Assembly (NCBI RefSeq): GCF_025137375.1
Contig: NZ_CP073720.1
Location: 5,542,501 to 5,606,500 of the forward strand
Direction: 5' to 3'
DNA: 64,000 nucleotides
Source: Dactylosporangium fulvum
GTDB lineage: Bacteria; Actinomycetota; Actinomycetes; Mycobacteriales; Micromonosporaceae
The notes beneath the pieces were generated by a model, which did no database searches, was not told where the DNA came from, and saw nothing but the letters and a program-made list of their open reading frames with translations. This document shows, one piece after another, positions 1 through 7,373 of this stretch. Numbering within the stretch: position 1 is the stretch's first letter; each line of letters starts with the position of its first letter. Both the position numbers and the translations under genes were made by a program.

Positions 1-1
1 G

Positions 2-535
2 CCGCGGGAGATCGAGCGGGACGGACGGATCCCGGAGTTCACGGGGCTGCGGTACCACCACATCAGCCCGGTCCACGCGGAGTGGGAGGAGGCGCCCGGC
101 GGCGCGGACCTCAACGACGCGCGCTGGCTCGCCGACCGGTACCTCGACCTCGCCGGCGACGGCCGTGACGCGATCGTCGCCGCGGTCGGCATGATCGCCG
201 ACGCCGACAACGCGCCGGTCGTCGTGCACTGCGTCGCGGGCAAGGACCGCACGGGCGTGGTGTCGGCGGTCACGCTCGCGGCGCTCGGCGTCGCCGACGA
301 GCTCATCGCCGAGGACTACGCGCTGACGAGCGCCGCGACCGAGCGGTCGATGGAGTACTGGCGGCGCACCGCGCCGGAGATCACGCGCATGCCGGCCCGC
401 TGGCTGCTGTCGCCGGCCGAGACGATGCTGCTGTTCCTCACCGACCTGCGGGCCAGGTACGGCTCCGTCGACGACTACCTCGGAGACCCCACCATCGCCG
501 CGCGGCTGCGGCGGCACCTGCTGGAGGACCGGTGA
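2..535 (+). CDS. Tyrosine phosphatase, 5' end outside window
   Basis: The frame is open from the left edge, so the start is missing; 177 residues are visible. The P-loop signature HCVAGKDRTG lies at visible residues 76-85. In this CX5R fold the Cys is the nucleophile and the Arg holds the phosphate. The Lys inside the loop is typical of the bacterial Y_phosphatase3/MptpB-like group, which hydrolyses phosphotyrosine and in some members phosphoinositides. The helical tail after the loop fits the family. The substrate cannot be inferred. The next gene starts about 120 bases downstream on the same strand from its own promoter, so they are probably not one operon. Confidence 0.85.
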   Translation, partial: PREIERDGRIPEFTGLRYHHISPVHAEWEEAPGGADLNDARWLADRYLDLAGDGRDAIVAAVGMIADADNAPVVVHCVAGKDRTGVVSAVTLAALGVADELIAEDYALTSAATERSMEYWRRTAPEITRMPARWLLSPAETMLLFLTDLRARYGSVDDYLGDPTIAARLRRHLLEDR

Positions 536-644
536 CCAGGGTCTGCCTGATCGGCACGCGCCCGGCCGCCGCCGCACCTCGGCACGCTGCCGCGTGTGAC
601 ACGGCTAGCTGCCCAGAAGCGCCGGCTTTGTGGAGGAACCCCGC

Positions 645-650
645 TACCGT
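645..650 (+). promoter_or_regulatory. -10 box TACCGT of a leaderless promoter
   Basis: TACCGT ends 6 nt before the ATG at 657. This spacing puts the transcription start on or beside the start codon. It favours 657 over the GTG at 630. Confidence 0.55.
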
Positions 651-656
651 GAGGGC

Positions 657-2000
657 ATGATCACGGGGTGGGCGTCGTCCGAGTCGTTGCGTGCCGACGG
701 GGAGCGGCGGCGCGCCGCCACGCCCGTCAAGCAGCTCACGACGTTCGGCGGCAGCGACCGTGACGCCGTGGACATCATCGCCGCGACCAACGCCGAGCGG
801 GTCGCCGAGCTCGTGCCGATCCGCCTCGGCCGGATGATCTCGTCGCCGTTCGCGTTCCTGCGCGGCTCGGCGGCGGTCATGGCGGCCGACCTCGCGCACG
901 GCCCGGACACCGGCCTGCACGGGCACATCTGCGGCGACGCCCACGCCGCCAACTTCGGCCTCTACGCCTCCCCCGAGCGGCGGCTCGTCATGGACGTCAA
1001 CGACTTCGACGAGACCGCCGTCGGCCCGTGGGACTGGGACCTCAAGCGCCTCACGGCGAGCCTCGTCAGCGCCGGCCGGGAGGCCGGCCTGCCCGACGAC
1101 GAGTGCCGCACCGCCGCCCGGGACTGCGCCACGGCGTACCGGACCGCCGTCGCCGAGCTCGCCGGGATGTCGCTGCTCGACGCGTACTACCTGACGACCG
1201 ACCACTCGACGCTGGAGCACTTCGGCATCGCCGACCTCGTCGACACCTTCGACCGGGTGCGCAAGAAGGCGAGGAAGAACACCAGCCGCCGCGTCGCCGA
1301 GAAGTTCACCCAGCGCCTCGACCACGACGCGTGGCGGTTCACGCCCGACCCGCCGATCCTGGTCCCGCTCGACTCCGCCGCGGCGTTCCCGGTGATCGAG
1401 AGCCTGGAGTCGTACGCGCAGACGCTCGACGAGGAGATCCGCGCCCTGTTCGGCCGCTACGCGGTGGTCGACGTGGCGCACCGGATCGTAGGGTTGGGCA
1501 GCGTCGGCTACCGCAGTTACGTCGTGCTGCTGCACGGCAACGGCGACGAGGCGCTGGTCCTCCAGGTCAAGCAGGCCCGCCCGTCGGCGCTGGCGCCGTA
1601 TCTCCCGGCGGTGCCGGACCTGCACCCCGGCGAGCGCCTGGTCCGCGGGCAACGGTGGATGCAGACGGTGAGCGACATCCTGCTCGGCTGGACGACGATC
1701 GACGGCCGGCCGTACCTCGTGCGGCAGTTCCGGGACATGAAGGGCTCGATCGACCCGACGACGCTGCGCGCCGGCCAGCTGGACGACTACGCCCGGGTGG
1801 TCGGCGTCGTCCTGGCGCGGGCCCACGCCCAGTCGATCGACCCGCGGGTGCTCGAGGGTTACTGCGGTGTCGGTGAGGATGAGTTCGACGACGCGTTCGC
1901 CGCCTTCGCCACGGCCTACGCCGACCGGACGGAGGCCGACCACGCCGCGCTGGTGGCGGCCGTCCGGTCGGGCCGGCTCCCCGCCGAGACCGGCGTCTGA
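657..2000 (+). CDS. DUF2252 family protein
   Basis: 447 residues, the usual length for DUF2252. The kinase-like core is visible: GDAHAANFG near residue 92, then VNDFDE and a WDWDLKRL helix, then a conserved second half with RQFRDMKGS. The family has an aminoglycoside-phosphotransferase-like fold with no assigned substrate. Start chosen at ATG 657 because a TACCGT -10 box lies 6 nt upstream; an in-frame GTG at 630 would place the start upstream of that box. It is followed by a GC-rich hairpin and then a convergent ABC-F gene. The biochemical role is unknown. Confidence 0.85.
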   Translation: MITGWASSESLRADGERRRAATPVKQLTTFGGSDRDAVDIIAATNAERVAELVPIRLGRMISSPFAFLRGSAAVMAADLAHGPDTGLHGHICGDAHAANFGLYASPERRLVMDVNDFDETAVGPWDWDLKRLTASLVSAGREAGLPDDECRTAARDCATAYRTAVAELAGMSLLDAYYLTTDHSTLEHFGIADLVDTFDRVRKKARKNTSRRVAEKFTQRLDHDAWRFTPDPPILVPLDSAAAFPVIESLESYAQTLDEEIRALFGRYAVVDVAHRIVGLGSVGYRSYVVLLHGNGDEALVLQVKQARPSALAPYLPAVPDLHPGERLVRGQRWMQTVSDILLGWTTIDGRPYLVRQFRDMKGSIDPTTLRAGQLDDYARVVGVVLARAHAQSIDPRVLEGYCGVGEDEFDDAFAAFATAYADRTEADHAALVAAVRSGRLPAETGV

Positions 2001-2026
2001 CGCCGGCCCCGGCCCGGCTGCCGGCG
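2001..2026. terminator. Possible hairpin terminator after the DUF2252 gene
   Basis: CGCCGGC and GCCGGCG (7 bp arms, 12-nt GC-rich loop) start directly at the stop codon of the upstream gene. There is no U-tract. It lies between two convergent genes, so a role for either strand is possible. Confidence 0.35.
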
Positions 2027-2078
2027 GCGGGGACGCGACGATGCGTGCAACCGCAGCGCCTGCGTCCCCACCGAAACG

Positions 2079-3833
2079 TCAGTCGACCGCTTGCCCGCCG
2101 CGGTTGACCTCCTCCGCTGCTCGTGTCAGGTGCAGGCGAGGCCAACCGGCCAGGTCGCTGAGCAGCTGGCGATCGTGCGTGGCGACGACGACGGTGGCGG
2201 GCGTGGTCAGCAGCGCCGCGGTCAGCTCGTCGACCAGCGCGGCCGACAGGTGGTTCGTCGGCTCGTCGAGGATGAGCAGATCGGGCCGGGCGGCCAACTG
2301 CACCGCGAGGTCCAGGCGGCGCTGCTGCCCTTGGGACATGCGCCGCACAGGGGTGCGGGATGCCTCCCGGTCCAGCAGTCCTGTCGAGTTCAGCGGCACG
2401 AGGTCGCCCTCGCGGACCCGGCCGTCGGCGATCAGGCGGCCGGCGTGCTGCTCGTACACCTGCCGTGCGGTGGCGCCGGCCGGCCAGTCGGGCAGTTCCT
2501 GGGCCACCAGGGCGATACGGGCGGCCGGCAGGTGGTGGGCCGTCCCGCTGGTGGGCCGCAGCCGACCGGCCAGGACGGACAGCAGGGTGGACTTGCCCGC
2601 ACCGTTCCCGCCGGTGATCAGCAGACGGTCCCCGCCGTCGAGGCTCACCGTGACCGGATGCACCAGGCGCCCGGCGACCCGCACGTCGTGGACGCGCACC
2701 AGCGCGGCGCCCTTGCGGGTGGCCAGCTCGGGCCAGCGCAGCGCCAGCGGCGGCTCGGGCACGGTGATCCGGTGCGCCTCCAGCGCTTCCCGCTCACGGT
2801 TGAGTGCCTGGACCACGCCGGGAGCTCGGGACTGGCGCTGGTGCTTGCCGGTGCCCTTCGCGGGACGCCAGCCGGTGCTCAGCCGGTCGCGAGCCTGATC
2901 CACGGCCGTCGTGAGCCGGCGGTGCTCGGCCTGCTGGGCCGCAAAATCCTGTTCCCACCGTTCACGCTCGCGCCGGCGCCCTTCCTGCCAGCCGTCGTAG
3001 CCGCCGGCGTACAGGCGCGCCGTGCCGTTCTCGCCGGGGTCCAGGTCCAGGAACTCTCCGGCGACGGCGCGCAGCAGGGCGCGGTCATGGCTGACCAGGG
3101 CGAGGCCGCCTCGGTGGGCGCGCAGGCGCTCGGCGAGGAACGCCAAGCCGTCGGCGTCCAGGTGGTTGGTGGGCTCGTCCAGCAACAGCAGGTCGTACTG
3201 AGCGCCCAGCAGGCAGGCCAGACGCACCCTGTGGCGCTGCCCGACCGACAGGGTGCTCAGCTCACGCGCGCGATCGGTGCAGGCGCTCAGCGCTTCCAGG
3301 GCGACGTCGACGCGGCGCTCGGCGTCCCAGGCGTCCAGGCGGGTGACCGCGTCCAGCGCAGCGGCATAGCGATCCTCGGCGCCGTCCACCCCCTCGGCGA
3401 GGTCGCTGGATGCCTCGTCCAGGGCGGTCAGGGCCGTGTGCGCCGCGCGTAGGGCCTCGGTGGTGAGCGCACCCACCGTCAGGCCCGCGCCGGCAGGCAG
3501 GGCCTGCTCGGCCAGCCCGACGGTGCCCGCCCGGTGCACCGAGCCGCTGTCGGGGGCCACAAGACCGGCCAGGACGTGCAGCAGGGTCGTCTTGCCGCGG
3601 CCGTTCTCCCCGACGATCGCCAGCCGGGACCGCGAGGAGACAGTGACCGACACGCGGTCGAGGACCTGCCGGGCGCCCAGCACGACGCTGACGTCCTCGG
3701 CGCGCAGGTGCGCGTGTTCACCTGCGGGGATCGGGCTGTCCACCGACGCCGATCCGGCCGTGCCGGCCGGATCGCGGCGGACCTGAAGGTCGGTCCGGGG
3801 CAGGTTCGATGAACTCGTGGGAGTGATGGACAC
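2079..3833 (-). CDS. ABC-F ATPase, antibiotic-resistance (macrolide) type
   Basis: 584 residues from GTG 3833, with two ATP-binding cassettes and no membrane segment, as in ABC-F ribosome-protection proteins. Cassette 1 has GENGRGKTT (about residue 78), LSVGQ and LLLDEPTNHLD. Cassette 2 has GGNGAGKST (about 404), MSQGQ and LILDEPTNHLS. The linker contains GTGKHQRQ, as I recall from actinomycete macrolide-resistance members such as TlrC and OleB. Such proteins bind the E-site and dislodge drug. An upstream in-frame GTG at 3872 lies inside a hairpin; GTG 3833 has GGAG 7 nt upstream and is preferred. Leader peptide, attenuator and promoter lie upstream. Drug specificity is inferred, not shown. 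Confidence 0.85.
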   Translation of the reverse strand: MSITPTSSSNLPRTDLQVRRDPAGTAGSASVDSPIPAGEHAHLRAEDVSVVLGARQVLDRVSVTVSSRSRLAIVGENGRGKTTLLHVLAGLVAPDSGSVHRAGTVGLAEQALPAGAGLTVGALTTEALRAAHTALTALDEASSDLAEGVDGAEDRYAAALDAVTRLDAWDAERRVDVALEALSACTDRARELSTLSVGQRHRVRLACLLGAQYDLLLLDEPTNHLDADGLAFLAERLRAHRGGLALVSHDRALLRAVAGEFLDLDPGENGTARLYAGGYDGWQEGRRRERERWEQDFAAQQAEHRRLTTAVDQARDRLSTGWRPAKGTGKHQRQSRAPGVVQALNREREALEAHRITVPEPPLALRWPELATRKGAALVRVHDVRVAGRLVHPVTVSLDGGDRLLITGGNGAGKSTLLSVLAGRLRPTSGTAHHLPAARIALVAQELPDWPAGATARQVYEQHAGRLIADGRVREGDLVPLNSTGLLDREASRTPVRRMSQGQQRRLDLAVQLAARPDLLILDEPTNHLSAALVDELTAALLTTPATVVVATHDRQLLSDLAGWPRLHLTRAAEEVNRGGQAVD

Positions 3834-3860
3834 AGGAGTGCTCCGCAGCTCGGGATGGAG

Positions 3861-3886
3861 CCGGGCAGCCACAAAAAGCCGCCCGG
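3861..3886 (-). promoter_or_regulatory. Alternative hairpin between attenuator and ABC-F start
   Basis: On the minus strand, arms 3886-3878 and 3869-3861 form 9 pairs (one G-U) around an 8-nt T-rich loop. The 5' arm is the same bases as the 3' arm of the terminator, so the two structures exclude each other. Confidence 0.45.
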
Positions 3887-3903
3887 CAGGATACCGGGAC
3901 GGC
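3873..3903 (-). terminator. Intrinsic terminator inside the ABC-F leader (attenuator)
   Basis: Read on the minus strand, arm 3903-3894 (GCCGTCCCGG) pairs with 3886-3878 (CCGGGCGGC): nine G-C pairs with one bulged U and a 7-nt loop, followed at once by five T at 3877-3873. This is a textbook intrinsic terminator placed 40 nt before the ABC-F start codon. A U-tract is unusual in such GC-rich DNA, which supports function. Confidence 0.75.
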
Positions 3904-3948
3904 GGGGCAGGAGATGAGGATCGCTCGGTGCGCCGCCGTCAGCGGCGG
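3898..3948 (-). promoter_or_regulatory. Pause hairpin and competing antiterminator helix
   Basis: Minus strand. Region 1 (3948-3943, CCGCCG) pairs with region 2 (3938-3933, CGGCGG) across the leader stop codon. Region 2 extended (3940-3933, GACGGCGG) is also perfectly complementary over 8 bases to 3905-3898 (CCGCCGTC), which is the 5' arm of the terminator. The 1:2, 2:3 and 3:4 helices are mutually exclusive. A ribosome held on the Arg-Leu-Arg codons would cover region 1, free region 2 and block the terminator. Confidence 0.65.
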
Positions 3949-3983
3949 ATGCGGAGCCTCATCGACGCGATGCCTGTGTACAT
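3939..3983 (-). CDS. Leader peptide MYTGIASMRLRIRR, putative macrolide sensor
   Basis: A 14-codon frame, ATG 3983 to TGA 3939. Residues 8-11 are Met-Arg-Leu-Arg. Arg-X-Arg is the +x+ motif at which macrolide-bound ribosomes stall, and MRLR is the arrest core of ErmDL-type leaders. The ATG lies 7 nt after a TAGCCT -10 box, so the message is probably leaderless. Its stop codon sits inside the loop of the first downstream hairpin. The role is inferred from motif and arrangement. Confidence 0.65.
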   Translation of the reverse strand: MYTGIASMRLRIRR

Positions 3984-3990
3984 GGTCACG

Positions 3991-4019
3991 AGGCTACCTC
4001 GATCATGTGGGGCAGCCAA
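3991..4019 (-). promoter_or_regulatory. Promoter of the leader peptide/ABC-F transcript
   Basis: On the minus strand: TTGGCT at 4019-4014, a 17-nt spacer, TAGCCT at 3996-3991, then 7 nt to the leader ATG. This is close to the vegetative consensus and starts a short leader transcript just past the stop of the upstream gene. Confidence 0.65.
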
Positions 4020-4030
4020 ATGCAACGGGC

Positions 4031-5161
4031 TCAGGACCGTCTCGTCCGAGGGTCGCTGCCCGGCAGGAGGGTGAACTCGGTGCGGCCGGTGCGGACGCCG
4101 TTGAGCTGCAGCTCGATGGCGTGGCCGCCCGGGTGGTAGCGGCGCGTCGTGACCTCGCGGAACGAATGGTCCCGGGACACGACGCGGGACTCGCCGGGGG
4201 CGAGCGTGGCCGTGGTCAGCTTGAACGTCTTGCCGCGCAGGCTGCCGTCGGCCTTGCGATGGTGCACGACGTAGTCGACGGCGATCCGTGCCGGCACCGC
4301 CGCGGTGTTGGTGATCGTCGCGGAGAAACGCACCGTCCCGCCGAACGGGATGTCCGACGCCGCCAGGACCAGGGCGCTGACCTCGAGCGCGGTCGCCGTG
4401 CCGAACCCGAGCAGCGCCAGCGCACCGGTGTCGCCCTGCTTCACCAGCGTGCGCAGGGCGTGGCGCACCAGCCGCGCGGTGTCCGGGCCGGGTGCGGCGA
4501 GCCAGCGGGTCGCGGTCTCCACGACCAGCTCGGGATGGTGACGGCTCAGGTCGTTGAGGTGGTTGGCGACCGAGCGGCGCACGTATTCACTCTCGTCACC
4601 GTACAGCGCGTCGAGCACCGGAATCGTCGCGCGCGGGTCGGCCAGGATGCCCGGCACACGTCTGGCCCAGGGCAGGAACGGCCGGGTGCCCTCGGACGCG
4701 AGCCGGCGCACGTGCTCGTCGGGCGACGCGGTCCACGTGCCGACGATCGCGAGTGCCCGGTCCAGGTCCCGGTCCAGCAGCACCCGGACGGCGAACTCGG
4801 ACGTCAGCCGCGGGGTGAGCTCGGCGAGCAGGGCCATGGCGTCGTCGAACGCGGCTGTTCCCCCGTCCTCGACGGCCCGCGCCGCGACCGCGGTGCTGAC
4901 CGGCCAGATCAGCCAGCCGCCGAACGGCAGCCCGCCGTGCAGCGCGGCCCGGACCGTGGCGGCGAACGCGGCATACCCGGTGGGAAGGTCGTGCAGCAAC
5001 GCGTCGCGGAGCAGGTCGCTGCGCTCCCGCAGGGGCCGCCCGGCGAGGTCCGCGGCCGCCACCCGCAGGGCCGGCAACGCCGGGTCGTCCACCACGGCGG
5101 CGACGGCGGCGACCAACTCCGCGGCGACGCGGTCGCCGAGCAGTTCGTCGGCGAAGGGCAT
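4031..5161 (-). CDS. DNA alkylation repair glycosylase, AlkC-like
   Basis: 376 residues. Residues 1 to about 270 are HEAT-like helical repeats (for example DESEYVRRSVANHLNDLSR and ARLVRHALRTLVKQGD) typical of the AlkC/AlkD fold, which excises alkylated bases without base flipping. The last 100 residues are beta-rich (SDIPFGGTVRFSATITNT, YHPGGHAIELQLNG) and match the C-terminal Ig-like domain known for the AlkC-alpha group. ATG 5161 has GGGAGGA five nt upstream. It is transcribed away from the next gene. The activity is assigned by family; catalytic residues were not checked individually. Confidence 0.8.
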   Translation of the reverse strand: MPFADELLGDRVAAELVAAVAAVVDDPALPALRVAAADLAGRPLRERSDLLRDALLHDLPTGYAAFAATVRAALHGGLPFGGWLIWPVSTAVAARAVEDGGTAAFDDAMALLAELTPRLTSEFAVRVLLDRDLDRALAIVGTWTASPDEHVRRLASEGTRPFLPWARRVPGILADPRATIPVLDALYGDESEYVRRSVANHLNDLSRHHPELVVETATRWLAAPGPDTARLVRHALRTLVKQGDTGALALLGFGTATALEVSALVLAASDIPFGGTVRFSATITNTAAVPARIAVDYVVHHRKADGSLRGKTFKLTTATLAPGESRVVSRDHSFREVTTRRYHPGGHAIELQLNGVRTGRTEFTLLPGSDPRTRRS

Positions 5162-5308
5162 GAGGTCCTCCCGCTTCCAGTTCTGAGGCACTGTATCCAC
5201 GGGGTACGACAATTTCCGCCCGCAGCGATCAAGGTCGACTGTTCGGTTGATTGCCCGGCCGATCCGGCGTTGGCATGCTGCCCTCGCACGTTTCGCGGGG
5301 AGGCACGC

Positions 5309-6208
5309 GTGGTGAAACGGTTCGCGTTGGTGACGGCCGCGCTGGCCGCCGTCCTGGTCACGGGCGCGTGCGCCGCGCCCGACGGGGCCGACCGGGACCT
5401 GGTCGACGACTGGGTCATGCTCGGCGAGGCCAAGGTGCCCGAGCCGGTCGGCGGCGACTGCTGGACGACCGACCTTGCGCAGCTCGACGCGGTGCTCGCC
5501 AGCCCGAGCCGGGTCGTGCAGATGCCGTGCGACTTCCAGCACGCCTTCGAGACCGTCCACGTCGGACACTTCACCGGCAACCTCGCCGACGGCAGCACAC
5601 CACCCGCGCTGGAGGAGATGACGGCCGCCTACACCGAGTGCGACGACGCCGCGAAGTCGTACCTCGGCGCCGCGTGGCAGGCCGGCCGCACCCACCTGCT
5701 GATCGTCCCGCCGACGAAGGCCCAGTGGGCCGGCGGCGCCCGCTTCTTCCGCTGCGACGTCGGCGCGCTGCGCACCGAGGCCGGCTACCTCGAGCCGCGC
5801 AAGACCACGTTGAAGGACAGCCTGAAGGCCGGCGGTGAGCTGCTCCTCGGCTGCGGCACGCAGGTGGGCGTGAACGCCGACACCTGGGACGACATCACGC
5901 CGACGGCCTGCACCGCACCGCACGACGTCGAGTTCGTCGGGGCCGTGGAGTCGAAGGCCCAGACCTACCCGGCCGACGACAAGTCCTACGAGTCGGCCTT
6001 CGCCGACAGGTGCGAGCAGGCGCTGCTCAACTACACGGGGATGACCCCGAGCCACTTCGGCAAGCAGCGCAGCCTCTACTTCGGATACTGGATGACCGCC
6101 GGCCAGCAGGAGTGGAAGGCCGGCAACCGTACGGCCCGCTGCTACGCGATGCTCGACAAGAAGAAGATCAGCCGTTCCCTCAAGGGCGCGGGCAACATCA
6201 GCATCTGA
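5309..6208 (+). CDS. Septum-formation-like lipoprotein
   Basis: 299 residues. The N-terminus is basic, then hydrophobic, ending in VLVTGAC with a lipobox-like Cys at residue 21, so it is probably a membrane-anchored exported lipoprotein. Two similar halves each carry a GDC- or GC-type start followed by CxxPH or CDFQH (GGDCW to MPCDFQHAFETVHVG, and LLGCGTQ to ACTAPHDVEFVGAV), the pattern of the septum_form family. GTG 5309 and GTG 5312 are both possible; GGGGAGG lies 5 or 8 nt upstream. Function beyond export is unknown. It ends 65 bases from a convergent gene. Confidence 0.7.
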   Translation: MVKRFALVTAALAAVLVTGACAAPDGADRDLVDDWVMLGEAKVPEPVGGDCWTTDLAQLDAVLASPSRVVQMPCDFQHAFETVHVGHFTGNLADGSTPPALEEMTAAYTECDDAAKSYLGAAWQAGRTHLLIVPPTKAQWAGGARFFRCDVGALRTEAGYLEPRKTTLKDSLKAGGELLLGCGTQVGVNADTWDDITPTACTAPHDVEFVGAVESKAQTYPADDKSYESAFADRCEQALLNYTGMTPSHFGKQRSLYFGYWMTAGQQEWKAGNRTARCYAMLDKKKISRSLKGAGNISI

Positions 6209-6273
6209 GCGCGGCGCGGGCGCCAGCGGGGTCGCGGCTCCGTCCTGACCCGGGCGGGCCGGGGCGCGAGCCT

Positions 6274-7317
6274 TCACGCCGAGCTGCGCAAACCCTCGGT
6301 CTCCAGCAGTTGGGCGATCTCGCGTGCCGCGGCGCGGCCGGCCCGGTTGGCGCCGACCGTGCTCGCCGACGGACCGTAGCCGACCAGGTGCAGGCGGGGC
6401 TCGCGGACCGCACGGGTGCCGGCCATCCGGATCCCGCCGCCGGGCTCGCGCAGGTGCAGCGGCGCCAGGTGGCCGAGTGCCGCCCGGAAGCCGGTGGCCC
6501 AGACGATCGCGTCGAACGGCTCGAACCGGTCGCCCCACAGCACCCCGCCGGCGACGATCCGGTCGAACATCGGCAGGCGGTGCAGGACGCCCTTGTCGAC
6601 GGCGGCCCGTACGACCGCGGTGTAGCCGAGCCCGGTCACGCTCACCACGCTGCGCGGCGGCAGGCCGGCGGCGACACGCTCCGCCACCTTCGCGACGACC
6701 GCGCGGCCGTGGTCCTCGGTGAACTCGCCCTCGTGGAAGACCGGCTCGCGGCGGGTGACCCAGCGGACCGCCGCGGCGGTGCCGGGCAGCTCGGACAGCA
6801 CGTGCACGGCCGAATGCCCGCCGCCGACCACGAGCACCCGCTGCCCGGCGAACTCCGCCGGGCCGCGGTAGTCCGCGTAGTGCAGCTGCCGGCCCCGGAA
6901 GCCGGCGGCGCCGGGATAGGACGGCCAGTAGGGGCGGCGCCAGGTGCCGGTCGCGTTGACCACCGCACGGGCCGCCCAGCGCCCCTCGTCGGCCTCGACC
7001 AGGAGCCCGCCGGCGGCGCGGCGCACGGCGCGGACCCGGACCGGGCGCACGACCGGCAGGCCGGACTCCCGCTCGTACCGCGCGAAGTAGTCGGCGACGG
7101 CGCTCGACGCGGGGCCGGTCGCCGGCGGCTCGAAGTGCATGCCGGGCAGGTCGAAGATGCCGTGCAGCTCACCGACGCCGAGCGACGGCGACCGGTGCTG
7201 CCACGCCCCGCCGGGCGCCGTCTCGGCGTCGAGCACCACAAACGGCAGGCCCCGGCGGCGCAGCGCGTAGGCGGCCGACAGCCCGGCCTGCCCGGCGCCG
7301 ATCACGACCACGTCCAC
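6274..7317 (-). CDS. FAD/NAD(P)-binding flavoprotein monooxygenase-like
   Basis: 347 residues. N-terminal Rossmann motif GAGQAG at residues 7-12 with a following acidic strand end (VVLDAE) binds FAD. PGGAW is typical of Baeyer-Villiger/FMO-like proteins. A second dinucleotide motif (VVGGGHSA, about residue 160) would bind NAD(P)H, and ATGF near residue 285 closes the family pattern. Substrate unknown. GTG 7317 is the only in-frame start before the neighbour's end; it sits inside a 12-bp inverted repeat. The protease gene on the same strand ends 57 bases upstream. Confidence 0.8.
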   Translation of the reverse strand: MDVVVIGAGQAGLSAAYALRRRGLPFVVLDAETAPGGAWQHRSPSLGVGELHGIFDLPGMHFEPPATGPASSAVADYFARYERESGLPVVRPVRVRAVRRAAGGLLVEADEGRWAARAVVNATGTWRRPYWPSYPGAAGFRGRQLHYADYRGPAEFAGQRVLVVGGGHSAVHVLSELPGTAAAVRWVTRREPVFHEGEFTEDHGRAVVAKVAERVAAGLPPRSVVSVTGLGYTAVVRAAVDKGVLHRLPMFDRIVAGGVLWGDRFEPFDAIVWATGFRAALGHLAPLHLREPGGGIRMAGTRAVREPRLHLVGYGPSASTVGANRAGRAAAREIAQLLETEGLRSSA

Positions 7318-7340
7318 GGTGGGGACAACCCCGCCGTGGA
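7313..7340. repeat. 12-bp inverted repeat over the flavoprotein start
   Basis: TCCACGGTGGGG and CCCCGCCGTGGA pair over 12 positions (one G-T) around a 4-nt loop. The arm at 7313-7324 contains the start codon. It could hide the start in RNA, act as an operator, or terminate the upstream protease transcript; there is no T-run. Confidence 0.5.
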
Positions 7341-7373
7341 CGTGGCGATTCCGGTGGTACCTCGTGAGCCTGG

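Noticed and set aside
3834..3872. Start of the ABC-F gene at GTG 3872
   Set aside because: This GTG is within the alternative hairpin and directly after the U-tract, with no ribosome site. GTG 3833 has GGAG at good spacing.
3914..5308. Extending the lipoprotein gene upstream to 3914
   Set aside because: That part of the frame is antisense to the AlkC gene. A strong ribosome site and signal peptide place the start at 5309.
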